A stretch of 64,000 nucleotides of DNA from Litoreibacter roseus (GTDB lineage Bacteria > Pseudomonadota > Alphaproteobacteria > Rhodobacterales > Rhodobacteraceae), in the NCBI RefSeq assembly GCF_009811795.1, contig NZ_BLJE01000001.1:558001-622000 (forward strand), in the 5' to 3' direction. Below the pieces are notes generated by a model. That model had not been told where the DNA came from and searched no databases. It saw nothing but the letters and a program-made list of their open reading frames with translations. Shown piece by piece: positions 51,440 through 62,163 of this stretch (position 1 is the first letter of the stretch; every line of letters begins with the position of its first letter). The translations under genes and the position numbers were made by a program.

Positions 51440-53220
51440 TCCGCACCCCGCTTCGCCCTCTGGCTCAAATTCTCGAAGCCCGGTCCGCCGGGCAGAACCC
51501 TGACCGGATCGAGCGTGAAAACATCCGCCTGCGCCACGAGCAGATGCGCGACAAGCTGCGCCAGCGGGCCGAAACCCGGCTTCTGGTTCTGGGCGTGCTC
51601 TTTCTGGTGGGCTTCACGCTTATCGGCACGCGGATGACCGTTCTGGCGTCGTCTGACCCGGTGGAACCGCAGGCCTCCGCCAGTGCCGCGCGCATCGTGG
51701 CGCAGCGGGCCAACATTGTGGACCGCCAAGGCCGCGTTCTGGCGACCAATCTGGCGACAAATTCCTTCTACGCGCAGCCCCCCCTGATGGTCGACCCAAC
51801 GCGAGCGGCCAGCGAACTGATAAAGATCTTCCCCGACCTCGATGAAAAGGACCTGCTGGAGAAATTCACAGGTCCCCGTAAATTCCTCTGGATAAAGAAA
51901 AAACTCAGCCCAGAGCAGGTGCAGGCGGTGCACGATATCGGCGAGCCGGGGCTTTTGTTCGGTCCGCGGGAAATGCGGCTCTACCCCAACGGACGGCTTG
52001 CAGCCCATATTCTGGGCGGTGCGAGTTTCGGGCGTGAAGGCGTCCATTCGGCCGAGGTGATCGGTACAGCGGGCGTTGAGAAGGCGTTTGACGATTATCT
52101 GCGCGATCCCGCTCTGGACGGTGCGCCGCTGCAACTCAGCATCGACCTGTCCATTCAGGCCGCCGCGCGCCGGGTGCTCATGGGTGGCATGAAACTGATG
52201 AACGCCAAGGGCGCCACTGCGATTCTGATGGATGTCAAAACGGGCGAGTTGATCTCCATGACCTCGTTGCCCGATTTCGACCCGAACAGACGACCAAAAC
52301 CCCTGATCAAGGGCGATCCCTCAGACAGCCCGCTGTTCAACCGGGCGGTGCAGGGCGTGTACGAACTGGGCTCCACCTTCAAGATATTCGCCGCCGCGCA
52401 AGCTCTGGAGCTGGGGCTTGTGAACCCGGCGACCATGATCGAGACCAAAGGACCCATGCGGTGGGGACGCCATCGCATTCGCGATTTCCACGATTACGGT
52501 CCCGAGTTGAGTGTCACGGATGTCATCGTCAAGTCCTCCAACATCGGCACGGCCCACATGGCGATCAACATCGGCACCGCCCGTCAGAAGGAGTTTCTGG
52601 CGCAGCTTGGCTTCACCACGCCAACCCCGGTCGAACTGGTCGAAGCACCCGGCGCGAAGCCCCTGCTGCCGCCGAAATGGTCCGATATCTCGACGATGAC
52701 GATCAGCTACGGCCATGGTCTGGCCGCCAGCCCGCTGCATCTTGCTGCGGCCTACGCCACGATTGTAAACGGCGGCACCAAGGTCACCCCGACGCTCGTC
52801 AAGCAAATCGGCGAGCCGCCTCTTGGGCCACGCATCATCTCTGAACGCACGTCACTTCAGGCCCGTCAGATGCTCCGCGCCGTGGTGACCTCGGGCACCG
52901 CCTCCTTTGGCGAGGTGACCGGCTACAAGGTCGGTGGCAAGACAGGGACGGCAGACAAACCCAAACCGCAGGGCGGCTATCATAAGGACAAGGTCATCGC
53001 GACTTTTGCGTCGGCCTTTCCGATGGATGATCCGCAATATGTCCTGATCGTCACCCTTGATGAGCCGTCCGAGAACTCGGGCACGGAACCGCGCCGCACG
53101 GCTGGCTGGACAGCCGTTCCCGTGGCTGCTGAAATGATCCGCCGGGTCGCGCCCCTTTTGGGCTTGCGCCCGGCGTTGGACCCGGGCGATTTAGTGGGCG
53201 TGTCGCACACACGACTGTAG
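51436..53220 (+). CDS. ftsI: Peptidoglycan transpeptidase FtsI (PBP3)
   Basis: 594 residues. A membrane anchor near residues 45-68 (RLLVLGVLFLVGFTLIGTRMTVLA) is followed by the dimerisation domain (ARIVAQRANIVDRQGRVLATNL) and the transpeptidase domain with all three active-site motifs: STFK in YELGSTFKIFAAA (nucleophile Ser, about residue 312), SSN in IVKSSNIGTAH, and KTG in VGGKTGTADKP. It cross-links septal peptidoglycan in the periplasm and is the partner of FtsW, encoded further down the cluster. Confidence 0.96.
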   Translation: MIRTPLRPLAQILEARSAGQNPDRIERENIRLRHEQMRDKLRQRAETRLLVLGVLFLVGFTLIGTRMTVLASSDPVEPQASASAARIVAQRANIVDRQGRVLATNLATNSFYAQPPLMVDPTRAASELIKIFPDLDEKDLLEKFTGPRKFLWIKKKLSPEQVQAVHDIGEPGLLFGPREMRLYPNGRLAAHILGGASFGREGVHSAEVIGTAGVEKAFDDYLRDPALDGAPLQLSIDLSIQAAARRVLMGGMKLMNAKGATAILMDVKTGELISMTSLPDFDPNRRPKPLIKGDPSDSPLFNRAVQGVYELGSTFKIFAAAQALELGLVNPATMIETKGPMRWGRHRIRDFHDYGPELSVTDVIVKSSNIGTAHMAINIGTARQKEFLAQLGFTTPTPVELVEAPGAKPLLPPKWSDISTMTISYGHGLAASPLHLAAAYATIVNGGTKVTPTLVKQIGEPPLGPRIISERTSLQARQMLRAVVTSGTASFGEVTGYKVGGKTGTADKPKPQGGYHKDKVIATFASAFPMDDPQYVLIVTLDEPSENSGTEPRRTAGWTAVPVAAEMIRRVAPLLGLRPALDPGDLVGVSHTRL

Positions 53221-53233
53221 CTTGGGGGCAGAT

Positions 53234-54718
53234 ATGGCGCAGCAGAGGCGGAGAAGTCTCGCAGATCTGGGATTGACCGCGCAGGGCGGGCGCGATGTGA
53301 CCATCACCGGGCTGTCTTTCGACAGTCGCGAAGTAAAACCCAGCCATCTCTTTGCGGCGCTTCCCGGTACCAAGTTTCACGGCGCCGATTTTATCAAATA
53401 TGCGATCCGGATGGATGCCGCCGCGATCCTCACCGACCCTGTCGGAGCCGAGATCGCCGCCGACGTGCTGGACGATAGCGACGTAGCCTTGGTGATCACC
53501 GAAGACCCACGACAGGCGCTGGCCTATGCTGCAGCGCTCTGGTTCGGCGCGCAGCCCGCGCACATGGTGGCCGTAACTGGCACGAACGGGAAAACGTCCG
53601 TGGCCTCGTTCACCCGGCAGATCTGGCTGGAGCTTGCGCTGGAGGGGGTCAACATCGGCACAACAGGCGTCGAAGGTGCCTGGACCGCGCCGATGACCCA
53701 CACCACACCCGAGCCGATAACCCTGCACCGGATGCTGGCAAAAATGGCCAGCGAAGGCGTCACCCACGCCGCGATGGAGGCATCGTCCCACGGCCTTTCC
53801 CAACGGCGGCTTGATGGCGTTCGGCTCTTGGCGGCGGCGTTCACCAATTTCACACAAGACCATCTGGATTATCACGACACGTTCGAAGCCTATTTCGACG
53901 CAAAGGCGCGGCTGTTCTCCCGCGTTCTGTCCCCGGATGGCGTAGCCGTTATCAACATGGACGACTCGCGCGGTCCCGACATGGCGGCGGTCGCGAAACG
54001 CCGGGGGCATAAACTGTTGCGCGTGGGGCATGATGACAAATGTGAGCTTCGCCTGATCGGACAGCGCTTCGATGCCACGGGTCAAGACATCCGGTTTGCC
54101 CACGGGGACGAGATGCATCAGGCCCGGTTGAACCTCATTGGCGGGTTCCAGGCCTCCAACGTGCTGGTTGCGGCCGGGCTTGCCATCGGGGCGGGATGTA
54201 TTCCCGGCGAGGTCTTTGAAACGCTTCCGATGCTTCAAACGGTCCGGGGCCGGATGCAGAAGGCGGCCACCCGTGAAAACGGCGCGACGGTCTTTGTCGA
54301 CTACGCCCATACCCCGGACGCCTTGGTGACCGCACTGCAGGCGATGCGCCCACATGTCATGGGGCGCTTGATCGTGGTGTTTGGTGCCGGTGGTGATCGT
54401 GACACGGGCAAACGTCCCCTCATGGGGGCGGCTGCGCGGGACCACGCGGACGTGGTATTTGTCACCGATGACAATCCCCGCAGCGAAGACCCCGCCGCGA
54501 TCCGCGCCGCGGTGATGGAGGCGGTGCCCGATGCCACCGAAGTGGGCGACCGGGCCGAAGCCATTTTGCGCGGCGTCGATGCCCTCGGTCCCGGCGACAC
54601 GCTTCTAATCGCTGGCAAGGGCCACGAAACGGGCCAGGCCGTTGGCGACGATATTCTGCCCTTTGACGATGTGGAGCAGGCCAGTGTCGCGGTTGCTGCG
54701 CTGGATGGGCGGCTTTGA
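53234..54718 (+). CDS. murE: UDP-MurNAc-tripeptide synthetase MurE (meso-diaminopimelate-adding)
   Basis: 494 residues from the ATG at 53234 with GGGGGCAG upstream; a TTG 4 codons earlier lacks support. ATP site AVTGTNGKTSVASFTRQIW near residue 112, central NFTQDHLDYHDTFEAYFDAKARLF, and the specificity motif DDNPRSEDP near residue 417, which marks meso-diaminopimelate rather than lysine addition. It adds the third residue of the peptidoglycan stem peptide in the cytoplasm. Its TGA overlaps the murF ATG by one base. Confidence 0.96.
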   Translation: MAQQRRRSLADLGLTAQGGRDVTITGLSFDSREVKPSHLFAALPGTKFHGADFIKYAIRMDAAAILTDPVGAEIAADVLDDSDVALVITEDPRQALAYAAALWFGAQPAHMVAVTGTNGKTSVASFTRQIWLELALEGVNIGTTGVEGAWTAPMTHTTPEPITLHRMLAKMASEGVTHAAMEASSHGLSQRRLDGVRLLAAAFTNFTQDHLDYHDTFEAYFDAKARLFSRVLSPDGVAVINMDDSRGPDMAAVAKRRGHKLLRVGHDDKCELRLIGQRFDATGQDIRFAHGDEMHQARLNLIGGFQASNVLVAAGLAIGAGCIPGEVFETLPMLQTVRGRMQKAATRENGATVFVDYAHTPDALVTALQAMRPHVMGRLIVVFGAGGDRDTGKRPLMGAAARDHADVVFVTDDNPRSEDPAAIRAAVMEAVPDATEVGDRAEAILRGVDALGPGDTLLIAGKGHETGQAVGDDILPFDDVEQASVAVAALDGRL

Positions 54719-56151
54719 TGGCGCTCTGGACCGCGTCCGAGGCTGCGGCGGCCACCCATGGTCGCGCCACAACGGACTGGACCGCCGAGGGCGTGTCCAT
54801 CGACACCCGCACGCTGGCGCCGGGCGATCTGTTTGTCGCCTTAAAAGACGTGCGCGACGGCCATGACTTCGTCGCTCAAGCGCTGGAAAACGGTGCCGCG
54901 GCAGCGTTGGTGTCCCGTGTGCCGGAAGGGGTGTCCGAAGATGCCCCGCTTCTGATCGTTGAGGATGTTCTGACCGCGTTGGAACAGATGGGCCGCGCCT
55001 CCCGCGCCCGGACACAGGCTAAAGTAATCGGCGTCACGGGCTCGGTTGGTAAAACCTCCACCAAGGAAATGCTGCGCGCCTGCCTTCAGGTGCAAGGCAA
55101 GACCCATGCGGCAGAGAAGAGCTACAATAATCACTGGGGTGTTCCCCTGACCCTTGCCCGGATGCCGCAGGACAGCCAGTTCGCGGTGATCGAGATCGGG
55201 ATGAACCACCCCGGAGAAATCGCGCCGCTGTCCCAACTGGCCCGCCCGGATGTCGCGATCATCACCATCGTCGCCCCCGCCCACCTGGAGGCGTTCAATT
55301 CGGTCGAGGAAATCGCCGAGGAAAAGGCGTCGATCTTTGCTGGGCTCACACCAGACGGCATGGCCATCGTGAACGGTGATCTGGACCTGACGCCCATTCT
55401 GACCGCCCGCGCGCCGGGGACGTGCCTGACCTTCGGCCAGTCTGACACCTGCGACTGGATGCTGCTGGACGCCACGCCCGGACCGCTTACGACAGTGTGC
55501 CGCGCCCGGTTTGAAGGGCAGAGCTATCTGTTCAAGATCGGCGCGCCGGGCAGGCATTTTGCAATGAACGGTCTTGCTGCGCTCGCTGGTGTGGCGGCGG
55601 TGGACGGCGACATCGCGCAAGCCATCTTGGCACTGGGCAACTGGCAGCCCCCGGCGGGGCGCGGGCTGCGGTGTTTCATCGCGCTGGACGACATGGATGA
55701 CCAGATCGGCATCGACCTGATTGACGACGCCTACAACGCCAATCCCGCCTCCATTGGCGCGGCGCTGGATATGCTGTCAGTTGCGGCACCTTCTGCCCCC
55801 CACGGCCGCCGCGTTGCAATTCTTGGGGACATGAAGGAGTTGGGGCCGACCGAGATCGAGCTTCACAGGGCGCTGGCCCGCCACCCGGCGATGGATCGGC
55901 TGGATGTCGTGCATTGCGTCGGGCCGCTGATGCGGCATCTGAGCGAGGCCTTGCCCGCTGAAAAACGGGGCCTCTGGGCCGAGACATCGGCGGAACTGGC
56001 CAGCCGCCCAACAAAGCTGACCCATGCGGGCGATGTCGCGATGGTCAAAGGCTCTTTGTCGATGAAGATGGCAGCAATCGTTGACGCGATCAGCAAATTG
56101 GGGGAAGCGGTTCCAAAAGAAGACCGCGAGAACAAGATGGGACAGCAGTAG
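54718..56151 (+). CDS. murF: UDP-MurNAc-tripeptide:D-Ala-D-Ala ligase MurF
   Basis: 477 residues from the ATG at 54718. ATP site [20 protein letters not shown] near residue 105, then [16 protein letters not shown] and [39 protein letters not shown], and [18 protein letters not shown], typical of MurF. It adds D-Ala-D-Ala to complete the UDP-MurNAc-pentapeptide that MraY then transfers to the membrane. mraY begins 2 bases downstream. Confidence 0.95.
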   Translation: MALWTASEAAAATHGRATTDWTAEGVSIDTRTLAPGDLFVALKDVRDGHDFVAQALENGAAAALVSRVPEGVSEDAPLLIVEDVLTALEQMGRASRARTQAKVIGVTGSVGKTSTKEMLRACLQVQGKTHAAEKSYNNHWGVPLTLARMPQDSQFAVIEIGMNHPGEIAPLSQLARPDVAIITIVAPAHLEAFNSVEEIAEEKASIFAGLTPDGMAIVNGDLDLTPILTARAPGTCLTFGQSDTCDWMLLDATPGPLTTVCRARFEGQSYLFKIGAPGRHFAMNGLAALAGVAAVDGDIAQAILALGNWQPPAGRGLRCFIALDDMDDQIGIDLIDDAYNANPASIGAALDMLSVAAPSAPHGRRVAILGDMKELGPTEIELHRALARHPAMDRLDVVHCVGPLMRHLSEALPAEKRGLWAETSAELASRPTKLTHAGDVAMVKGSLSMKMAAIVDAISKLGEAVPKEDRENKMGQQ

Positions 56152-56153
56152 AT

Positions 56154-57239
56154 ATGCTATATTGGCTAACGATTTTTTCAGACGGTGGCGATTTTTATAA
56201 CCTTTTCAGATATATAACCTTTCGGGCCGGGGGCGCGTTCTTCACCGCGCTGATCTTCGGTTTTTTGTTCGGCAAGCCGCTCATCAATCTCTTGCGGCGG
56301 AAGCAGACCCACGGACAGCCTATTCGCGATGATGGTCCGGAAAGCCATCTGCTGACCAAGCAGGGCACGCCCACTATGGGCGGTGTGCTCATTCTGGGGG
56401 CCCTGATCCTGTCCACGCTGCTTTGGGCGCGGCTCGACAACGGCTTTGTCTGGGTTGTGCTTCTGGTCACCATGGGCTTCGGCGCCATCGGGTTTGTCGA
56501 TGATTATGCCAAGGTCAGCAAGAACACCCATGCGGGTGTGCCCGGCAAGGTGCGCTTGGCTGTCGGGTTTGCCATTGCTGCGGTGGCGGGGTTCGTTGCG
56601 ACCCAACTTCATCCGGTCGAATTGACCAATCAACTGGCCCTGCCGGTGTTCAAAGACACACTGATCAACCTCAGCTTTATGTTCATCCCGTTTGCGATGG
56701 TCGTGATCGTAGGAGCCGCGAACTCGGTCAACCTGACAGACGGTCTGGACGGGCTGGCCATCATGCCCGTCATGATCGCCGCCGCTGCCCTTGGTGTGAT
56801 TGCCTACGCCGTGGGCCGGGTCGATTTCACCGAATATCTGGACGTGCATTATGTGCCCGGCACCGGGGAGCTTCTGATTTTCACCGCCGGTCTGATCGGG
56901 GGGGGCCTCGGGTTTCTCTGGTACAACGCCCCGCCCGCCGCGGTCTTCATGGGCGACACCGGTTCACTGGCCTTGGGCGGCGCGCTTGGCGCCATCGCGG
57001 TGCTGACCAAACACGAGCTTGTGCTGGCGATCATCGGTGGGCTTTTCATCGCCGAGACCCTCAGCGTGATCATTCAGGTACTCTACTTCAAACGCACGGG
57101 AAAACGCGTTTTCCTGATGGCCCCGATCCATCACCACTTTGAGAAAAAGGGCTGGGCCGAGCCGCAGATCGTTATCCGCTTCTGGATCATCTCGCTCATC
57201 CTTGCGATGATCGGGCTGGCCACCCTGAAGGTTCGGTAA
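56154..57239 (+). CDS. mraY: Phospho-MurNAc-pentapeptide transferase MraY
   Basis: 361 residues with about ten membrane helices. Signature segments are [32 protein letters not shown] (catalytic Asp pair, about residue 117), [17 protein letters not shown] (about residue 190) and [24 protein letters not shown] near residue 320. It forms lipid I by transferring phospho-MurNAc-pentapeptide to undecaprenyl phosphate at the inner face of the membrane. murD follows after 2 bases. Confidence 0.97.
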   Translation: MLYWLTIFSDGGDFYNLFRYITFRAGGAFFTALIFGFLFGKPLINLLRRKQTHGQPIRDDGPESHLLTKQGTPTMGGVLILGALILSTLLWARLDNGFVWVVLLVTMGFGAIGFVDDYAKVSKNTHAGVPGKVRLAVGFAIAAVAGFVATQLHPVELTNQLALPVFKDTLINLSFMFIPFAMVVIVGAANSVNLTDGLDGLAIMPVMIAAAALGVIAYAVGRVDFTEYLDVHYVPGTGELLIFTAGLIGGGLGFLWYNAPPAAVFMGDTGSLALGGALGAIAVLTKHELVLAIIGGLFIAETLSVIIQVLYFKRTGKRVFLMAPIHHHFEKKGWAEPQIVIRFWIISLILAMIGLATLKVR

Positions 57240-57241
57240 GG

Positions 57242-58642
57242 ATGATCCCGGCTCAGGGATATGTCGACCAGAAGGTCGGAGTTCTGGGCCTTGGTCGGTC
57301 CGGTCTCGCCACGGCGCGCGCACTCAACGCGGGCGGCGCACGCCCTTTAGTCTGGGACGACGGCGCAGATGCCCGCGACGCGGCAGAGGCGGATGGATTC
57401 GAGGTCTTGGATCTGAGCAAGACCGTGAACCTTGAGGATATGGTCTCCCTGATCGTTTCACCGGGCATTCCCCACCTCTACCCCAAACCACATCCGGCGG
57501 TTGCGGCTGCGTGGGCTGCGGGCGTGCCTGTGGACAATGACATCGGGCTCTTTTTCCGGTCCTTTGCGACGCAGGACTGGGAAAGCTTCGACCAGATGCC
57601 CAAGGTCATCGCGGTGACCGGCTCCAACGGCAAATCCACCACATCCGCCTTGATCCATCACATTCTGACCGAGGTGAAGAAGCCCACCCAACTGGCCGGA
57701 AACATCGGACGCGGCGTTCTGGACATCGAGCCTGCGATCGAGGGCGAGGTTGTCGTGCTCGAGCTCAGTTCCTACCAGATCGATCTGGCCCGCGCCCTGA
57801 CCCCTGATGTTGCGGTCTTCACAAATCTGACCCCGGATCATCTGGACCGGCACGCGGGCCTCGGCGGGTATTTCGCGGCCAAGCGCAGGCTGTTCGCCGA
57901 AGGCGGGCCGGACCGCGCCATCATCGGTGTGGATGAACCCGAGGGCGCGTATCTGGCCAATCAAACCAACGGCGGAAACGGTGACGACCGGGTGATCCGG
58001 ATCTCCAGCGGCCAAAAGCTGAGCGGACCGGGCTGGTCTGTGTTTGCGCGCAAGGGGTATCTCAGCGAATGGCGCAAGGGCCGTCAGGTGGCCTCTATTG
58101 ACCTGCGTGCCATCGCCGGGTTGCCGGGGGCGCACAACCATCAAAACGCCTGTGCCGCTTACGCCGCTTGTCGGACCGTCGGGTTGGCCCCGCGCGTTAT
58201 TGAACAGGCGTTTCACAGCTTCGCCGGATTGCCCCATCGCAGCCAATTGGTGGCCGAACGGGGTGGCGTCCGGTTCGTCAATGACAGCAAGGCCACCAAT
58301 GTGGACAGCGCGGCCAAGGCTCTGCAGGCCTTCAAGCGCATCCGTTGGATCTGCGGCGGGCTTGAGAAAGAGGGCGGGTTGGATGCGCTTCTGCCCCACA
58401 CGGACGATGTTCTCAAAGCCTATGTCATTGGGCGGGAGGCGCGGAATTTCGCGCTGAAACTGGGCGGTGTGGCCCATCAAGTTTGCGACACGATGGAGGC
58501 CGCTGTGACCGCCGCCGCCCAAGACGCCAAGGCGGGTGACACGGTGCTGCTGGCACCGGCTGCGGCCAGCTTCGATCAATACGACAGCTTCGAGCGGCGC
58601 GGCGACGATTTCATGCGCTGCGTCAAAGCGCTGGACGACTAA
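57242..58642 (+). CDS. murD: UDP-MurNAc-L-Ala:D-Glu ligase MurD
   Basis: 466 residues. N-terminal Rossmann-like UDP-binding domain with [20 protein letters not shown] site [21 protein letters not shown] near residue 125, [14 protein letters not shown] and [26 protein letters not shown], then [33 protein letters not shown] near residue 330. It adds D-glutamate to UDP-MurNAc-L-Ala. The next dcw gene would be ftsW, but two regulatory genes intervene; the stop overlaps the convergent TPR gene by 4 bases. Confidence 0.96.
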   Translation: MIPAQGYVDQKVGVLGLGRSGLATARALNAGGARPLVWDDGADARDAAEADGFEVLDLSKTVNLEDMVSLIVSPGIPHLYPKPHPAVAAAWAAGVPVDNDIGLFFRSFATQDWESFDQMPKVIAVTGSNGKSTTSALIHHILTEVKKPTQLAGNIGRGVLDIEPAIEGEVVVLELSSYQIDLARALTPDVAVFTNLTPDHLDRHAGLGGYFAAKRRLFAEGGPDRAIIGVDEPEGAYLANQTNGGNGDDRVIRISSGQKLSGPGWSVFARKGYLSEWRKGRQVASIDLRAIAGLPGAHNHQNACAAYAACRTVGLAPRVIEQAFHSFAGLPHRSQLVAERGGVRFVNDSKATNVDSAAKALQAFKRIRWICGGLEKEGGLDALLPHTDDVLKAYVIGREARNFALKLGGVAHQVCDTMEAAVTAAAQDAKAGDTVLLAPAAASFDQYDSFERRGDDFMRCVKALDD

Positions 58643-60351
58643 CCCTCGGGGATCTGAACCTCCACGCCTGCGTCTGCAAGGACCTCCAGAACGGCCGAGG
58701 TCGTCTCAGGCTCTGCCAGCAAAGCGCGCAGCCCGCCCAGCGGATCGCCCCCATTGGCGACGGCATAGGCCTGAACGTCGGCGCGAAACTTTTCGACACG
58801 GCCCGCGTCGCCCTGCAATTGAGCTGCGAGCAGTTCAAGCACGGGCCGGTAAGGGGCTTTGGTGCGTGTTGCTGTGATCGCCGCGCGGGCCACTTTCAGG
58901 GGATCCCGCGTCAGCACACCATCGAAAAACGCCGGGAAATGATAAAGCGGCAGCCGCGTCTTGCTGTGCAGTTGCGCCAGCCGCGCACTTTCCACAGCGC
59001 GGGTCCAATCGCCCTGCTTCATATAGGCCAGCCCCAACGACCCCAGGGCTTGCGCGTTCGATGGGTTCAGCGCGATGGCCTGACGCAAGGATCGGATCGC
59101 GGCGCCGATCTCACCCCGAAAGAACTCCGCCCCGCCGATCACCACATGGGCCATGTCATAGCCCGGATCCATTGCGACGGCATTGCTGGCCAGCGCGTGC
59201 GCCTCGTCAAGCGAATAGGTCTCCACCAGCCGGTCCGTGTCGATCAGGCGCAGCTGCGGGATGGATTGAAGCGCCAGAAACGCCCGCGCCGTGGCCAGTG
59301 CCGCATCGTTTGGGTTCGCGCGAAGCCGTGCATCGATGCAATCATGGGCGACGTTGAACAGATCGGGCGTGCGTTTCTCGTAAAATTCCTCGTAGAGCAC
59401 GATGCACCGGTACGACGGCAAATGCTGCGCCTCGGGCAACCCAACAGCAAGATTGACGTCCGTCATCTCGGCGAACTCATGCTTTTCGATGGCGCCTGAC
59501 GGCCCACCCACACGTCCACTGATCTCGGCGGAGATCCCCGCCATCAGATCGTAGTAATCCAAGGCCCCGGCCAGCCGCCGAAACCGTTGCCGCAGCACAG
59601 TGCGGTAGGTCTTCAGATCGACAAGGGACAGCAGAATATCGACCTCGTTGCTGAGCGACATGATCTTGCCTGTCAGCGCGAACTCCGCGTCGCCGAAATA
59701 ATGCGCGGTCTCGGGGGAGACGACCTGCTCGTTGGACAATGACACCCGCATCGTTCGGAACCGCTGCAGATCGGCTGCCACCTGACGCTGAAAGCCGCGC
59801 TCGAAAACATCGTTTCCCGGATCGTCTGTCGTGTTTTCGAAAGGTAGGACCGTCACCAGCGGATAGTTCTGAACACTGGTATTCCTGACGGACTGGTCCG
59901 TGCGCAGAAAGAAAAACGCGGCCACACCGATGCCGACGAGAACGACAAGCGATAGCGCGATCAGCCGGGTCGGAAATGCGCGCGGCTCTGGCTCGAGCGC
60001 TGTCACCTCGGCCTCACCGAAAAGCGCGGGCCGGTAACCGCCTTGGGGCAGGGCAAGACGCTCCGTCGCGTCGGGCGCTTCAGCATCGTAGTACTTCGCA
60101 AGCAGATCCCGCAATCTGCGCATCTGTACCCGAACCACGGGGTCTTTTGAGGGATCAAACCCCGCATCCCGGGACAGCACATCCTGTGCAATGACAGTTT
60201 CGTTCAATCCGTCCCGGCGCCCGGCCAGCGTTTCGTCGATCAGATATTGCAAAAGGTCCCGGCTGCGCGCGGATCTTTTGAAGGTGGAACTGCTCAGAAC
60301 GCGCTCCGCCTCCGACGCAAGACGCGTATACTCGTTTTCAACACCACCCAT
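58639..60351 (-). CDS. Winged-helix/transmembrane/TPR regulatory protein
   Basis: 570 residues. The N-terminal ~105 residues ([60 protein letters not shown] ... [11 protein letters not shown]) look like the predicted winged-helix DNA-binding domain of OmpR/CadC-like type. One membrane helix follows at about residues 130-150 ([20 protein letters not shown]). The large periplasmic part contains a TolB-like segment ([36 protein letters not shown]) and TPR repeats near residues 360-460 ([31 protein letters not shown]). It suggests a one-component, membrane-spanning regulator. It cuts into the dcw cluster between murD and ftsW, in opposite orientation. Confidence 0.72.
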   Translation of the reverse strand: MGGVENEYTRLASEAERVLSSSTFKRSARSRDLLQYLIDETLAGRRDGLNETVIAQDVLSRDAGFDPSKDPVVRVQMRRLRDLLAKYYDAEAPDATERLALPQGGYRPALFGEAEVTALEPEPRAFPTRLIALSLVVLVGIGVAAFFFLRTDQSVRNTSVQNYPLVTVLPFENTTDDPGNDVFERGFQRQVAADLQRFRTMRVSLSNEQVVSPETAHYFGDAEFALTGKIMSLSNEVDILLSLVDLKTYRTVLRQRFRRLAGALDYYDLMAGISAEISGRVGGPSGAIEKHEFAEMTDVNLAVGLPEAQHLPSYRCIVLYEEFYEKRTPDLFNVAHDCIDARLRANPNDAALATARAFLALQSIPQLRLIDTDRLVETYSLDEAHALASNAVAMDPGYDMAHVVIGGAEFFRGEIGAAIRSLRQAIALNPSNAQALGSLGLAYMKQGDWTRAVESARLAQLHSKTRLPLYHFPAFFDGVLTRDPLKVARAAITATRTKAPYRPVLELLAAQLQGDAGRVEKFRADVQAYAVANGGDPLGGLRALLAEPETTSAVLEVLADAGVEVQIPEG

Positions 60352-60381
60352 GCAGCAACCGCCCCCGCGTTGCGCAGATAA

Positions 60382-60407
60382 AACGCATGTAACATGTTAC
60401 ACGCGTT
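60382..60407. promoter_or_regulatory. 26-bp dyad operator candidate upstream of the TPR regulator
   Basis: The perfect palindrome TGTAACATGTTACA (60388-60401) is extended by AACGC and GCGTT on each side (60382-60386 and 60403-60407), one mismatch in between. A separate half-site GCATGTAAC recurs at 60483-60491, nearer the divergent LuxR-type gene. The layout suits a dimeric regulator acting on both promoters. Confidence 0.6.
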
Positions 60408-60573
60408 CAACGCCCTAAAATCTAAGGAATAATTGCTGCTTCCGCGGCGTAAATCAACCGTTCATCCTGCCGCATCCGCCCCGCATGTAACGGGCTGAGG
60501 ATCGATTCAAAGCGCTTTGTATGACATTAAAACGGCACAACACGGAGTTTTGTAAGATAGGTGAAGCGTCATC

Positions 60574-60867
60574 ATGGAAACGATTTCTTTAAATACATTT
60601 ACGCCATCGCATTCTAACTTTGTCCCGGTCATGGCCCCCGGCATTACGCCGCCCGATGATCTCAAGCCAAGCCTGACCCGGCGCGAGACCGAGGTGCTGA
60701 CATGGGTCGCTTGCGGCAAAAGCAACGGCTGCATCGCCGACATTTTGGGTATTTCCTACCACACCGTCGACACCCATATCAGACGTATCATGCTGAAGTT
60801 TGACGTGGTCAGTCGCACCACTGCCGCCGTCAAGGCTGCACAACTCGGGATGCTGCCCGCCGTCTGA
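60574..60867 (+). CDS. LuxR-type helix-turn-helix protein
   Basis: 97 residues. The C-terminal ~60 residues are a GerE/LuxR helix-turn-helix: LTRRETEVLTWVACGKSNGCIADILGISYHTVDTHIRRIMLKFDVVSRTTAAVKAAQLGML. The N-terminal ~35 residues (METISLNTFTPSHSNFVPVMAPG) are too short for a receiver or autoinducer domain, so it is a stand-alone DNA-binding protein. It is divergent from the winged-helix/TPR gene and ends before a hairpin at 60876. It lies inside the dcw cluster; a role in cell-wall control is possible but unproven. Confidence 0.82.
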   Translation: METISLNTFTPSHSNFVPVMAPGITPPDDLKPSLTRRETEVLTWVACGKSNGCIADILGISYHTVDTHIRRIMLKFDVVSRTTAAVKAAQLGMLPAV

Positions 60868-60875
60868 TCCCTGCA

Positions 60876-60897
60876 AACCCCCGCAAATTTGGGGGTT
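60876..60897 (+). terminator. Hairpin after the LuxR-type gene
   Basis: AACCCCC (60876-60882) and GGGGGTT (60891-60897) form a 7-base stem with an 8-base A/T-rich loop, 9 bases after the stop. No T-run follows, so it may be a weak terminator that lets some transcription reach ftsW. Confidence 0.5.
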
Positions 60898-60994
60898 CGC
60901 CGCAACTAGTCCTAGATCGTCGCGCTGTTTCGGGATAGCATTCGCCCACAGACCCGAAAAATCGGGCAGATGAGGCAGTATTGGCGGTATTCTC

Positions 60995-62161
60995 ATGACT
61001 GAGATGGTGTATGGCAGCGTGGCTGCGCGCCCCGGGGAACCTATTCTTCCCAAATGGTGGCGCACGGTGGATCGCTGGTCTTTGACGTGTGTGTTTGCGC
61101 TCTTCGGAATCGGGCTGTTGCTAGGGCTGGCCGCGTCGCCACCTTTGGCGGCCAAAAACGGGTTGGAGCCTTTCCACTACGTCTCCAAACAGGCGTTTTT
61201 TGGATGCGTCTCGCTCAGCATCATGGTCATCGTCTCCATGCTGTCCGTGGATCTGGTGCGCAGGCTCGCCGTGATGTTCTTTGCGGTCACCTTCGTGGCC
61301 TTAGTGCTGCTTCCGGTCTTTGGGACGGATTTCGGCAAAGGGGCCACGCGCTGGTACTCCCTTGGCTTTGCCTCTCTGCAACCCTCCGAATTCCTCAAGC
61401 CGGTTTTCATCGTGCTGTCGGCGTGGCTGATCTCAGCCAGCCAGGAAATCAACGGTCCACGCGGACGGTCGATGTCCTTTGTCCTGACCTGCATCGTCGT
61501 GGCGTTTTTGGCGCTGCAACCGGATTTTGGGCAGGCCTGTTTGGTGCTGTTCGGCTGGGTCGTCGTCTATTTTGTGGCAGGCGCGCCGATCATCGTCTTG
61601 CTTGTCGTCGCCGCCATCGTCGTTTTTGCGGGCATGACCGCCTATGGCATGTCCGATCACTTCGCCCGCCGCATTGACGGGTTTCTGTCCGCAGAGGTAG
61701 ACCCAACCACGCAGCTTGGCTACGCGACGAACGCCATTCGCGAAGGCGGATTTTTCGGTGTCGGCGTGGGCGAGGGGTCGGTCAAATGGTCCCTGCCGGA
61801 CGCACATACGGATTTTATCATCGCTGTCGCGGCCGAAGAATACGGACTGGTCATGGTGATGACGATCATTGCGCTCTATGCGATTTTCACCGTGCGCGCC
61901 CTGCATCGCCTGACCAAGGAACGGGACCCGTTTACCCGCCTTGCAGGTACCGGGCTGGCCGCAATGTTTGCCATGCAGGCCACGATCAACATGGGCGTCG
62001 CCGTCCGATTGCTGCCCGCCAAGGGTATGACGCTGCCGTTCGTCTCCAACGGCGGGTCCTCCCTGATCGCAGGCGGCATAGCTTTGGGCATGCTGCTGGC
62101 GTTCACCCGCCGCAGACCGCAGGGCGAGATCAGTGACATCCTCATCAATCGGAGGGCGTGA
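60995..62161 (+). CDS. ftsW: Septal peptidoglycan glycosyltransferase FtsW
   Basis: 388 residues, a SEDS-family protein with about ten membrane helices. Characteristic segments: [32 protein letters not shown] (about residue 110), [24 protein letters not shown] (about 170), [33 protein letters not shown] (about 255) and [30 protein letters not shown] near residue 340. It polymerises lipid II at the septum with FtsI. The frame ends in an overlap with murG's upstream GTG; the true murG start is 3 bases after the ftsW stop. Confidence 0.96.
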   Translation: MTEMVYGSVAARPGEPILPKWWRTVDRWSLTCVFALFGIGLLLGLAASPPLAAKNGLEPFHYVSKQAFFGCVSLSIMVIVSMLSVDLVRRLAVMFFAVTFVALVLLPVFGTDFGKGATRWYSLGFASLQPSEFLKPVFIVLSAWLISASQEINGPRGRSMSFVLTCIVVAFLALQPDFGQACLVLFGWVVVYFVAGAPIIVLLVVAAIVVFAGMTAYGMSDHFARRIDGFLSAEVDPTTQLGYATNAIREGGFFGVGVGEGSVKWSLPDAHTDFIIAVAAEEYGLVMVMTIIALYAIFTVRALHRLTKERDPFTRLAGTGLAAMFAMQATINMGVAVRLLPAKGMTLPFVSNGGSSLIAGGIALGMLLAFTRRRPQGEISDILINRRA

Positions 62162-62163
62162 GC

